11,764 bases of DNA from FEN-987 sp049521055 (GTDB lineage: Archaea > Thermoproteota > Bathyarchaeia > 40CM-2-53-6): contig JBEKPE010000087.1 in assembly GCA_049521055.1 (NCBI GenBank), positions 1 through 11,764 of the forward strand. The letters are read 5' to 3'. Below, piece by piece: positions 6,220 through 11,764 of the stretch. The position numbers and the translations under genes were made by a program. The notes beneath the pieces are model-generated. The model was not told the origin of the DNA, made no database searches, and saw only the letters and a list, made by a program, of their open reading frames with translations. Position 1 is the stretch's first letter, and each line of letters begins with the position of its first letter.

Positions 6220-6993
6220 CTACACCTTAGCCTGGTGTGTAGCGGTGGCGCACATGCACGTCCTTTCGGTGGGGATTTTCTCGACGGCTGCGCGTATGAC
6301 TTTGAGCATTGACGGCATAACGCGTTTACCTACGTTCATAACTTCAACTGCTGATAATCGTTCCTGCATTCCAGCTGCCTTGTTCGAGATGAAGCAGAGA
6401 GTTGAGTAGCAGATCTCGAGTTCTCTAGCCAGGAAGACTTCAGGTGCCCCAGTCATACCCACTATGTCTCCTCCGAGTTTGCTGAGCATTCGGATTTCGG
6501 CTGGGGTTTCGTACCGCGGCCCTTCGGTCGCAGCAAGGATAACTTTGGCTCTAAAGGCAACTCCTGTCGTCTTGCAACACTCTGCTAAGACGCTGCAGAG
6601 TTCGGGACAGTAAGGTTCCGTTACATCTATGTGAGTAACCGGAGCCGCATCAAAATAGGTGCCGCTTCGTGACTTGGTCATGTCTAAAATGTCGGATGGG
6701 ATAGCCAAATCGCCGGGGTTGTAGCCGGTGCTAATGGCGCCTACGGCGTTGGTCGCTATGATTCGTTCTACGCCAACTTGCTTAAGCGAATAGACGTTCG
6801 CTTTGTAGTTTATTTTGTGCGGCGGGACGTCATGTTTTGGCCCATGTCGGGGCAGAAACGCGACCTCCTCTCGTCCGATTACTCCAACAGAGATTGGGGG
6901 CGGTGTGCCGTATGGTGTTTCGAGGCGAACTATCTTTGATCCTTGTAGGAGGTCTTCTAGGCCGCTGCCGCCGATGATCGCGATTCTTGGCAA
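6220..6993 (-). CDS. 5'-methylthioinosine/5'-methylthioadenosine phosphorylase family (purine nucleoside phosphorylase fold)
   Basis: The protein belongs to the trimeric PNP/MTAP family, which splits 5'-methylthio- or ordinary purine nucleosides with phosphate in methylthio and purine salvage. Visible are IIGGSGL (6-12, phosphate loop), PRHG (48-51), PHKINYKANVYSL (58-70), ATNAVGAI (80-87), TEGPRYETPAEIRML (156-170) and VGMTGAPEVFLARE (178-191). In the base-binding loop the sequence is FISNKAAG (201-208): Asn204 stands where 6-aminopurine-specific MTAPs usually carry Asp, and resembles the Asn of 6-oxopurine enzymes (human PNP, methylthioinosine phosphorylases). A methylthioinosine phosphorylase is therefore the best guess; MTAP or PNP remain possible. 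A C-terminal CMC (246-248) resembles the CxC pair of some archaeal relatives. The start is TTG at 6993, lacking a clear ribosome site, chosen because PRIAIIGGSGL is the natural N-terminus and a stop lies just upstream. It follows the coiled-coil gene by 18 nt. Confidence 0.88.
   Translation of the reverse strand: MPRIAIIGGSGLEDLLQGSKIVRLETPYGTPPPISVGVIGREEVAFLPRHGPKHDVPPHKINYKANVYSLKQVGVERIIATNAVGAISTGYNPGDLAIPSDILDMTKSRSGTYFDAAPVTHIDVTEPYCPELCSVLAECCKTTGVAFRAKVILAATEGPRYETPAEIRMLSKLGGDIVGMTGAPEVFLARELEICYSTLCFISNKAAGMQERLSAVEVMNVGKRVMPSMLKVIRAAVEKIPTERTCMCATATHQAKV
6223..6228 (-). promoter_or_regulatory. Shine-Dalgarno site of the cis-prenyltransferase inside the upstream gene
   Basis: The minus strand reads AAGGTG, 6 nt before the ATG at 6216. 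It is formed by the last codons of the phosphorylase, an arrangement typical of translational coupling. Confidence 0.6.
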
Positions 6994-7011
6994 TGTTGTT
7001 GCACGAAATTT

Positions 7012-7914
7012 CTAGTCTTCGTCGGTATCTGAACTCGAGTCCTCCATTAACGCCTGGAATTCCTCAAATGACAATTTTCCACCGGTTCGCATCTTTTCGG
7101 TCGCAGCTTCTTTGTACTGTGACTTTACTTTCTCACCCTTTAGCCGCGGCGACTGCGACTCCTTCGTTTCTCCTATTTTGGTTCGGAGCTGATCGATGCG
7201 TTCTAGGCTTTCCCTGAGTTTGCTTACCGCCTCGCGACGTTCCTGATTCAGATCAAGGAATCGTGCGTGTTTCACATCTGCTTCTTTCTTCTTTTCGATG
7301 AGTTTCTTCGCTAGTTCATACATTGATTTGTGAACTTTCTCGCTTTCCTCAGCATTTTTCATTAGTTCCGCGTGGGTTGCTTGGGCTTGGATTCTCAGGG
7401 CCCCAACTTCGACTCGTAATTGTACCAATTTGTCTTTAACGTTTCTGAGCCCCTTATGTTTCGCTAAATCGTGTTCCAAGACGCTAATCTTGGCAATTAT
7501 GTTCCTCTCAGTTTTCGGGGCCAAAGGATTCGTTTGAATGTACCATTCGAGGCTGTTGATCTGGCGGTAGAGTTCGGAGACGCTGCCTTTGATTTGCTCA
7601 GACATCAGATGTGTTTGGTCCAAGAGTTTTGTGAGGCTTTCACGTTTCTCTGCAGCTTGAGTTCTCAGCTCGTCACGTTTCACCTTTAGTTCCTTTACGC
7701 GTCCATTTAATGCGTCGCGTTGAGACTTGAGCTTCTTTACCTCGTCAGATAACTTCTTGACATCTGCGTTCAGCCTGTCTCGTTCGTCGGCGGACTCATC
7801 TATTCGTCTTCGAAGATTCGCAATGTCCGTTTTCCTGGCGGCGTTCTTGGTTTTCAGGTCATCGAGCTCACGGTAAAGGTTGTCGAGAGATGTCTGGATT
7901 ACTTCGGTACTCAT
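7012..7914 (-). CDS. Archaeal coiled-coil protein (COG1340-like)
   Basis: The 300-residue protein is almost wholly helical and charged, with heptads from about 8 to 115 and 140 to 248. The coil is broken by SLEWYIQTNPLAPKTERNII (121-140), a conserved LEW-x-x-QT-x-P-L element I associate with the archaeal COG1340 coiled-coil family. A conserved-looking KLSFEEFQALMED (280-292) near the C-terminus precedes a very acidic tail (SSSDTDED). There is no signal peptide, membrane segment, Walker motif or catalytic motif. Relatives are sometimes labelled phosphoserine phosphatase in databases, which this sequence does not support. The function is unknown; a structural or scaffold role is inference. The start is ATG at 7914, directly abutting the stop of a short ORF in the same frame. 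The stop is 18 nt before the phosphorylase start, so co-transcription is likely. Confidence 0.8.
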   Translation of the reverse strand: MSTEVIQTSLDNLYRELDDLKTKNAARKTDIANLRRRIDESADERDRLNADVKKLSDEVKKLKSQRDALNGRVKELKVKRDELRTQAAEKRESLTKLLDQTHLMSEQIKGSVSELYRQINSLEWYIQTNPLAPKTERNIIAKISVLEHDLAKHKGLRNVKDKLVQLRVEVGALRIQAQATHAELMKNAEESEKVHKSMYELAKKLIEKKKEADVKHARFLDLNQERREAVSKLRESLERIDQLRTKIGETKESQSPRLKGEKVKSQYKEAATEKMRTGGKLSFEEFQALMEDSSSDTDED

Positions 7915-8157
7915 TCAGCGACGCCCTACTAAGCGAAATGGAACACTAGGGTTCTGGATAATGAGATAATCGGCTATGTGGGCACGCGGCTGCAACCGGT
8001 CCGTAACCAAATCTCCCAAGCATTCACCCAGTCGTGTCATACTGGAGTGAACGCTGGAGAAACTCACCGGGATACTCGTTGAGTAAGTAGGTGTGGCGTA
8101 AGAGGTTTTCAATTTACACCGCTGTCTGAGGGATGTGGGAATGACTTTCTCGCACAT
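7915..8157 (-). CDS. Small hypothetical ORF, 80 codons, doubtful; possible remnant of a DUF359-type gene
   Basis: An open frame of 80 codons fills the gap between the acetyl-CoA synthetase subunit and the coiled-coil gene. It starts at an ATG 6 nt after the former's stop and ends with a TGA directly touching the latter's ATG, in the same frame. I do not recognise it with confidence. The second half, from Met40 (LGECLGDLVTDRLQP, then HIADYLII), loosely resembles the VGD-x-VT...P...I-x-DY segment of archaeal GTP-dependent dephospho-CoA kinases (DUF359), but is too short (family about 170 residues) and lacks the C-terminal part. No Shine-Dalgarno precedes the ATG, which itself lies in a TATA-like stretch. 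It may be a real small protein, a decayed gene fragment, or simply the 5' leader of the coiled-coil gene. Confidence 0.3.
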   Translation of the reverse strand: MCEKVIPTSLRQRCKLKTSYATPTYSTSIPVSFSSVHSSMTRLGECLGDLVTDRLQPRAHIADYLIIQNPSVPFRLVGRR

Positions 8158-8165
8158 ATATAATT
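8154..8165 (-). promoter_or_regulatory. Possible archaeal TATA box upstream of the coiled-coil gene
   Basis: The minus strand reads AATTATATATGT here, close to the archaeal box A consensus, in otherwise balanced-GC sequence. It would place a transcript start near 8130, giving an internal promoter for the coiled-coil, phosphorylase and prenyltransferase genes with a leader of about 215 nt. If so, the ATG at 8157 cannot be a start on that transcript. AT-rich sequence around a stop codon can look like this by chance. Confidence 0.3.
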
Positions 8166-8886
8166 AGTTGGATGGTGTCAATGATTGGGTTAAGACAATT
8201 CTGGCGTCGACGACCGTGGCCCCTTTTCCGTATACCATTACGGGGTTGAGGTCTATCTGCTGTATCTCTTGATTCTCAAGCAACATCCTTGAAGTGGCCT
8301 GAAGGATACCGGTTATTGCGTCTTCATCAGCGGGGGGTTGCCCCCTGACTCCTTGAAGTATGGGGTACGAACGAATCTCCCTAATCATTTGCTTTGTATC
8401 CAAATCGGTCATCGGGGCTACTCTAAAACTGGCGTCCTTCAACACTTCAACGAAAATTCCGCCTAGTCCGAAGAGTACGGTTGGTCCGAATTGGCTGTCT
8501 CTGAGGCCCCCAACGATCACTTCCACGCCTCTGGGCGCCATGTGCTGTACTAGGACGCCATCGATCCGAGCGTTTTCTTTGTATCCCTCTACGTTCGAGA
8601 GAAGTTGCTCGTATGCGGCTTTGACTTGGTCTTTCGAGTTCAGGCTCATGATGACCCCGCCAGCCTCTGTCTTGTGCAATATGTCGGGGGAAATTATCTT
8701 CAGTACGACAGGGAACGACACTTGTTCCGCAAGCAATGTAGCCTCGGACAGGGTGTGGGCGATTCGAAATGCCGGAGTCGGAATGCCATAGGCGATGCAA
8801 ATCTCTTTGGCCTCAGGTTCTAGTAGGGCTTGCCGTTTTTGCTTTTGAGCGCTGCTGATGATTCGCTCTGCGATCTCTTGGGCCAA
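8164..8886 (-). CDS. acdB: ADP-forming acetyl-CoA synthetase, beta subunit (ATP-grasp)
   Basis: The beta subunit of NDP-forming acyl-CoA synthetases carries the ATP-grasp domain, which with the alpha subunit turns acetyl-CoA (or other acyl-CoA), ADP and phosphate into acid, CoA and ATP. I place the start at TTG 8886 (240 residues): AAGGA lies six bases upstream, and the N-terminus then matches the family, which has under 25 residues before LLEPEAKEICIAYGIP. A GTG at 8955, 5 nt after the GTPase stop, would add 23 low-complexity residues and has no ribosome site. From the TTG, the motifs are LEPEAKE (22-28), ILHKTEAGGV (69-78) with His71, VEVIVGG (121-127), LFGLGGIFVEVLKD (138-151) and IDLNPVMVYGKGATVVDARI (211-230). 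His71 has the same number as the second phospho-histidine reported for the Korarchaeum enzyme. No alpha subunit gene is in the window, so the partner must be elsewhere. Confidence 0.88.
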   Translation of the reverse strand: MAQEIAERIISSAQKQKRQALLEPEAKEICIAYGIPTPAFRIAHTLSEATLLAEQVSFPVVLKIISPDILHKTEAGGVIMSLNSKDQVKAAYEQLLSNVEGYKENARIDGVLVQHMAPRGVEVIVGGLRDSQFGPTVLFGLGGIFVEVLKDASFRVAPMTDLDTKQMIREIRSYPILQGVRGQPPADEDAITGILQATSRMLLENQEIQQIDLNPVMVYGKGATVVDARIVLTQSLTPSN

Positions 8887-8892
8887 GTCTTT

Positions 8893-8897
8893 TCCTT
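8893..8897 (-). promoter_or_regulatory. Shine-Dalgarno site supporting the internal TTG start of acdB
   Basis: The minus strand reads AAGGA with a 6-nt spacer to the TTG at 8886, whereas nothing comparable precedes the GTG at 8955. Confidence 0.45.
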
Positions 8898-8960
8898 CGA
8901 ACTTTGATCCGACACCTATTCCACTACTATTTACCGTTCGTGGCCGGTTTCCCACGGCTT

Positions 8961-9725
8961 CTATGTGGAGGCCTCTTCACCGCCCGTGAGAATTCGGGTC
9001 ACTGCGGCGTTAAGTTCCATGAGTCCAGAGTTGTTTTTGGCTGAGACTGGGATGGGTTCCGATAGTAGCCCTGTTTCGAAGATCGCGTTGGCTAGGTTTC
9101 TTAAAATCAACGAGAAATTTTGTTCTTTGACTGTCTGAAGTGATCGATCGAAGGCGTCGGGCTCAGTTGCCCAAGACACTATCATATCGATTTCCTGTTC
9201 GGTAATCAAATCTGCTTTAGATAATGTTAGAATTTGAGGCTGTTGAATCCGGCTGTGTACAGCAGCCGAGAGGAACATGTTGGATGCGAAGTTAAGCGGA
9301 TATTTCGTGAAAGGCGCATCCATTAGATAAATGACCGCTTGATCGCCCTCGGCCAACTGGGTTGCAATGAACCGTCCTCCCTCTCTGAATGCGAACAATT
9401 CTATCTGGCCAGGTGTGTCCGCAAGGAGAATGTCCGGGTTGGCTGAATCTATCTCTGACCGTATCTCCTCCAGATGATCTGCGAGCAAGTCAGACGCCAT
9501 GATGAGCGCCCCGTTCGGCCCAAGCCGGTAGTCCAGCATCAACTTCTCTACGTCCACATATTGGCGAGCGTCGATGTCCGGGTTGTAGGGTAACGCGATA
9601 GCCCCCGGGTCCAGGTTCGCAACGAGAATATCTTGGTCCGTGCTCCTAAGCCATTGTGAATACGCAGCGGCGAGCGCTGACTTTCCAGAACCCGCCATTC
9701 CAATAAGGAATATTGTAGACGTCAT
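8961..9725 (-). CDS. GPN-loop GTPase (ATP_bind_1 / Pab0955-like)
   Basis: GPN-loop GTPases form dimers in which a Gly-Pro-Asn loop from one subunit completes the other's GTP site. The eukaryotic members assist RNA polymerase assembly; the archaeal role is unsettled. With the start at ATG 9725 (254 residues) the features are P-loop GMAGSGKS (9-16), NLDPGA (37-42), the defining GPN in RLGPNGALI (67-75), switch DTPGQIE (103-109), SKAD as the base-specificity motif (169-172, in place of NKxD) and SAK (228-230). Upstream in-frame starts exist at ATG 9731 and TTG 9740; 9725 is chosen because it leaves the usual number of residues before the P-loop and has AGG about 7 nt upstream. It is the first gene of the minus-strand cluster, divergent from the peptidase, and 5 nt before the longer possible form of the acetyl-CoA synthetase subunit. 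Confidence 0.92.
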   Translation of the reverse strand: MTSTIFLIGMAGSGKSALAAAYSQWLRSTDQDILVANLDPGAIALPYNPDIDARQYVDVEKLMLDYRLGPNGALIMASDLLADHLEEIRSEIDSANPDILLADTPGQIELFAFREGGRFIATQLAEGDQAVIYLMDAPFTKYPLNFASNMFLSAAVHSRIQQPQILTLSKADLITEQEIDMIVSWATEPDAFDRSLQTVKEQNFSLILRNLANAIFETGLLSEPIPVSAKNNSGLMELNAAVTRILTGGEEAST

Positions 9726-9788
9726 GAGCATGCCTGCCAAAGAATTAGCGTGGTATCAATCAACTCCGCTACTTCTAGGTTCAGGCTT

Positions 9789-9801
9789 TTCCCTTTAATA
9801 G
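9789..9801. promoter_or_regulatory. Possible shared AT-rich promoter element between the GTPase and the peptidase
   Basis: CCCTTTAATAGCC on the plus strand (TATTAAAGG on the minus) is the most TATA-like stretch between the two divergent genes. For the GTPase it sits about 70 bp upstream of the start, giving a short leader. For the peptidase it is only about 10 bp before ATG 9810, which would instead favour a later start such as TTG 9837. Weak evidence. Confidence 0.25.
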
Positions 9802-9809
9802 CCAAACCG

Positions 9810-11657
9810 ATGACTACGGCGGCGAAGGTTAAGCCGTTGACTACTACCGACGTAGGTCAATTGCCAAGATGGGATCTTTCCAACGTCTATGCCGGCCTTG
9901 AAACCGATTCCCTTCGAAAGGCTATCTCGGATTTGAGTAGTCAGGTTGACGCTCTAGATGAGTATCTCGATCGCCAGAGGATATCTAGAGCACCTAATTC
10001 AGTTGCCAACTTCCCCGGTACTCAGGCGAAGCCCCTCATCGATGGCTACTTAGACCGAACCAACAGAGCATTGCGCCTATACTCGACCATCAACGCCTAC
10101 GTAGCATCATTCGTTACTACAGACTCTTACAATACGAACGCAAAGCGGCTTGAGTCAGAACTCGAAATGGTCGGGGTTCGACTGCAGAAGCAAGAGGTGA
10201 GATTCAGAGGCTGGGTCGGTACAATCAAAGACGCTTTGCCATCGATTCTGGAAGAGGAAGGAGCGGCGAAGGATCACGCGTTCTACCTCCGCGAAACAGC
10301 CGAACAAAGCCGTTACCTCATGAGTGAACCGGAGGAAGCCTTAGCGTCCGAGCTTGAACTGAGCGGATCAAACGCTTGGAGCAAACTCCAAGGGACAATT
10401 TGCTCTCAATTAACCGTAAGTCTCGAACTCGACGGAAAGCTTCAGACGATGCCAATAACTGCTCTCCAAAACCTAAGCCATCATCCTGACGCGAATGTTC
10501 GACATCGAGCCTACGAAACCGAACTCGCCGCATGGGAAACCGTCCGCGAACCCTTGGCAGCCGCCCTGAACGGGGTAAAGGGAAGTTCAATCACGGTTGA
10601 CAAACGACGTGGACGAAAAGATGCCCTCCATGATTCACTCGATACCTCAAGAATTGACCGCGAGACCCTAGATACTTTACTCTCGGTAATGCATGAATCG
10701 TTCCCCACATTTCGGCGGTATCTAACGGCCAAGGCGAAGAGACTTGGACACGATAGGCTCCCTTGGTGGGAACTATTCGCGCCGGTGGGGAAGAATGAGA
10801 AGAGATACACCTGGGAGGAGGCGATCAGTTTCATTCTCACCCAGTTTCGAAGTTTTGATGAACGCTTGGAAAAACTCGCAAAGAGAGCGTTCGATAATCA
10901 TTGGATCGACGCTGAACCCCGTAATGGCAAACGTGGCGGAGCATTCTGTATGGACGTACCGGGAGTTGAAGAGTCTCGTATTCTTTGCAACTTCGATGGT
11001 TCTCTCGACCAAGTGTCCACCGTGGCCCATGAGCTAGGCCACGCTTTCCACAACGAATGCCTATCCGGAAAACACCTGTTGCAGCGGACCACACCGATGA
11101 CCTTGGCGGAAACCGCTTCGATCATGGATGAAACAATCATAACTAATGCGGCACTAGCGCAAGCAGCGAACTCGGAAGGAGAATTGGCAATTCTGGAAAC
11201 CTCACTCATCGGTTCTAGTCAGGTAATCGTCGACATAACATCACGTTTCTTATTTGAGAAGGAAGTATTCGAAAAACGCGTTACCTCCGAACTATCGGCA
11301 GACGATTTCTGTGAAATTATGCTAAGATGCCAAAAGGCTACATATGCCGAAGGATTAGACGAGAGGTTCCTACACAAATACATGTGGGCTTGGAAAGTCC
11401 ATTACTACCTTCCCAGCTTCTCATTCTACAACTACCCTTATGCCTTCGGCTTACTTTTCGGTACAGGCCTCTACGCCATTTACAGAGAGCGAGGGCGGCA
11501 ATTTGTGAAGGACTACGAGGCCCTGCTCGCAAGCACGGGAGAGGCGACACCCGCGGAACTGGCTGGGAGATTTGGAATCGATATACATAAGCCAGATTTC
11601 TGGCGTGGCAGCATGCACGTGATTGAGGAACAAATTCAGCGGTACATTAAACTGTAG
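9810..11657 (+). CDS. pepF: Oligoendopeptidase F family zinc metallopeptidase (M3)
   Basis: Family M3 peptidases are cytosolic zinc enzymes with a deep channel that admits only oligopeptides; they finish off peptides released by the proteasome and other proteases. From ATG 9810 the protein has 615 residues, close to the usual 590-610. It opens with LPRWDLSNVYAGL (18-30), typical of PepF relatives, and carries the zinc motif HELGH (407-411) with catalytic Glu408. The third ligand is Glu434 in TLAETASIMDE. Downstream come ITSRFLFEKEVFE and YLPSFSFYNYPYAFGLLFGTGLYAIY, which matches the family's C-terminal substrate-channel helices. There is no signal peptide in this form. An upstream GTG at 9750 would add 20 residues not typical of the family, and a TTG at 9837 would remove 9. 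It is transcribed alone, away from the GTPase and towards a gene on the opposite strand 9 bp past its stop. Confidence 0.92.
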   Translation: MTTAAKVKPLTTTDVGQLPRWDLSNVYAGLETDSLRKAISDLSSQVDALDEYLDRQRISRAPNSVANFPGTQAKPLIDGYLDRTNRALRLYSTINAYVASFVTTDSYNTNAKRLESELEMVGVRLQKQEVRFRGWVGTIKDALPSILEEEGAAKDHAFYLRETAEQSRYLMSEPEEALASELELSGSNAWSKLQGTICSQLTVSLELDGKLQTMPITALQNLSHHPDANVRHRAYETELAAWETVREPLAAALNGVKGSSITVDKRRGRKDALHDSLDTSRIDRETLDTLLSVMHESFPTFRRYLTAKAKRLGHDRLPWWELFAPVGKNEKRYTWEEAISFILTQFRSFDERLEKLAKRAFDNHWIDAEPRNGKRGGAFCMDVPGVEESRILCNFDGSLDQVSTVAHELGHAFHNECLSGKHLLQRTTPMTLAETASIMDETIITNAALAQAANSEGELAILETSLIGSSQVIVDITSRFLFEKEVFEKRVTSELSADDFCEIMLRCQKATYAEGLDERFLHKYMWAWKVHYYLPSFSFYNYPYAFGLLFGTGLYAIYRERGRQFVKDYEALLASTGEATPAELAGRFGIDIHKPDFWRGSMHVIEEQIQRYIKL

Positions 11658-11666
11658 TAGCCATGC

Positions 11667-11764
11667 CTACCCGTCCACTTTAGCTCCCACTCCTCGCAGT
11701 TCCCTCTTCATTTCCTTTAGCGCACTGCCCATAGTTTGCGTGGCTATCGCCTTCTTCTTGGAGA
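11667..11764 (-). CDS. 3' end of an unidentified gene running off the right edge
   Basis: On the minus strand a frame enters from the window edge and ends with TAG at 11669-11667, giving about 31 residues that read SKKKAIATQTMGSALKEMKR and then ELRGVGAKVDG. The composition (Lys/Arg/Glu-rich amphipathic helix, no low complexity) and the tight convergent spacing of 9 bp to the peptidase stop suggest a true C-terminus. The other two minus frames contain stops. I cannot name the family from so little. Confidence 0.5.
   Translation of the reverse strand, partial: SKKKAIATQTMGSALKEMKRELRGVGAKVDG

Noticed and set aside
9750..9809. 20-residue N-terminal extension of the M3 peptidase from GTG 9750
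   Set aside because: Not family-like, no ribosome site, and it would place the start 10 bp from the divergent gene; probably untranslated.

Overview
The window looks archaeal. It carries an ADP-forming acetyl-CoA synthetase beta subunit, a GPN-loop GTPase, an archaeal coiled-coil protein of the COG1340 type, a cis-prenyltransferase, a trimeric-type nucleoside phosphorylase with a C-terminal CxC pair, and an SMC-ScpA-ScpB condensin set. Many genes start with TTG behind a visible Shine-Dalgarno sequence, and genes overlap or sit a few bases apart. The gene mix would suit a TACK-type lineage such as Bathyarchaeia, but that placement is inference: there is no rRNA or other marker here.

Layout, left to right. 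(1) 25-4827, minus strand: chromosome-organisation operon, transcribed smc, then scpA, then scpB. The smc reading frame is broken: the N-terminal ATPase half, coiled coil and hinge (2038-4827) and the C-terminal ATPase half (1308-2081) lie in different frames that overlap by 44 bp. Together they make one full-length SMC of about 1,175 residues. ScpA overlaps the smc 3' end by 17 bp and ScpB overlaps ScpA by 8 bp. (2) 4828-5433: about 600 bp without a convincing gene. Its right two thirds hold an unusual run of perfect inverted repeats. (3) 5434-9725, minus strand: a second run of genes, transcribed GPN-loop GTPase, acetyl-CoA synthetase beta subunit, a doubtful 80-codon ORF, coiled-coil protein, methylthioinosine/methylthioadenosine-type phosphorylase, and cis-prenyl diphosphate synthase. 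(4) 9810-11657, plus strand: an M3-family oligoendopeptidase F, divergent from the GPN gene. (5) 11667-11764, minus strand: the 3' end of an unidentified gene running off the right edge.

Functionally, SMC with the kleisin ScpA and the winged-helix protein ScpB forms the condensin-like complex that compacts and segregates the chromosome. The second cluster is housekeeping: purine/methylthio salvage, polyprenyl carrier lipid synthesis (for N-glycosylation), acyl-CoA energy conservation and a GPN GTPase. The M3 peptidase degrades oligopeptides in the cytosol. I see no mobile element, CRISPR array, rRNA or tRNA. The points most worth a second look are the split SMC, the palindrome-rich intergenic region, the 6-oxopurine-type Asn in the phosphorylase, and the small ORF upstream of the coiled-coil gene.
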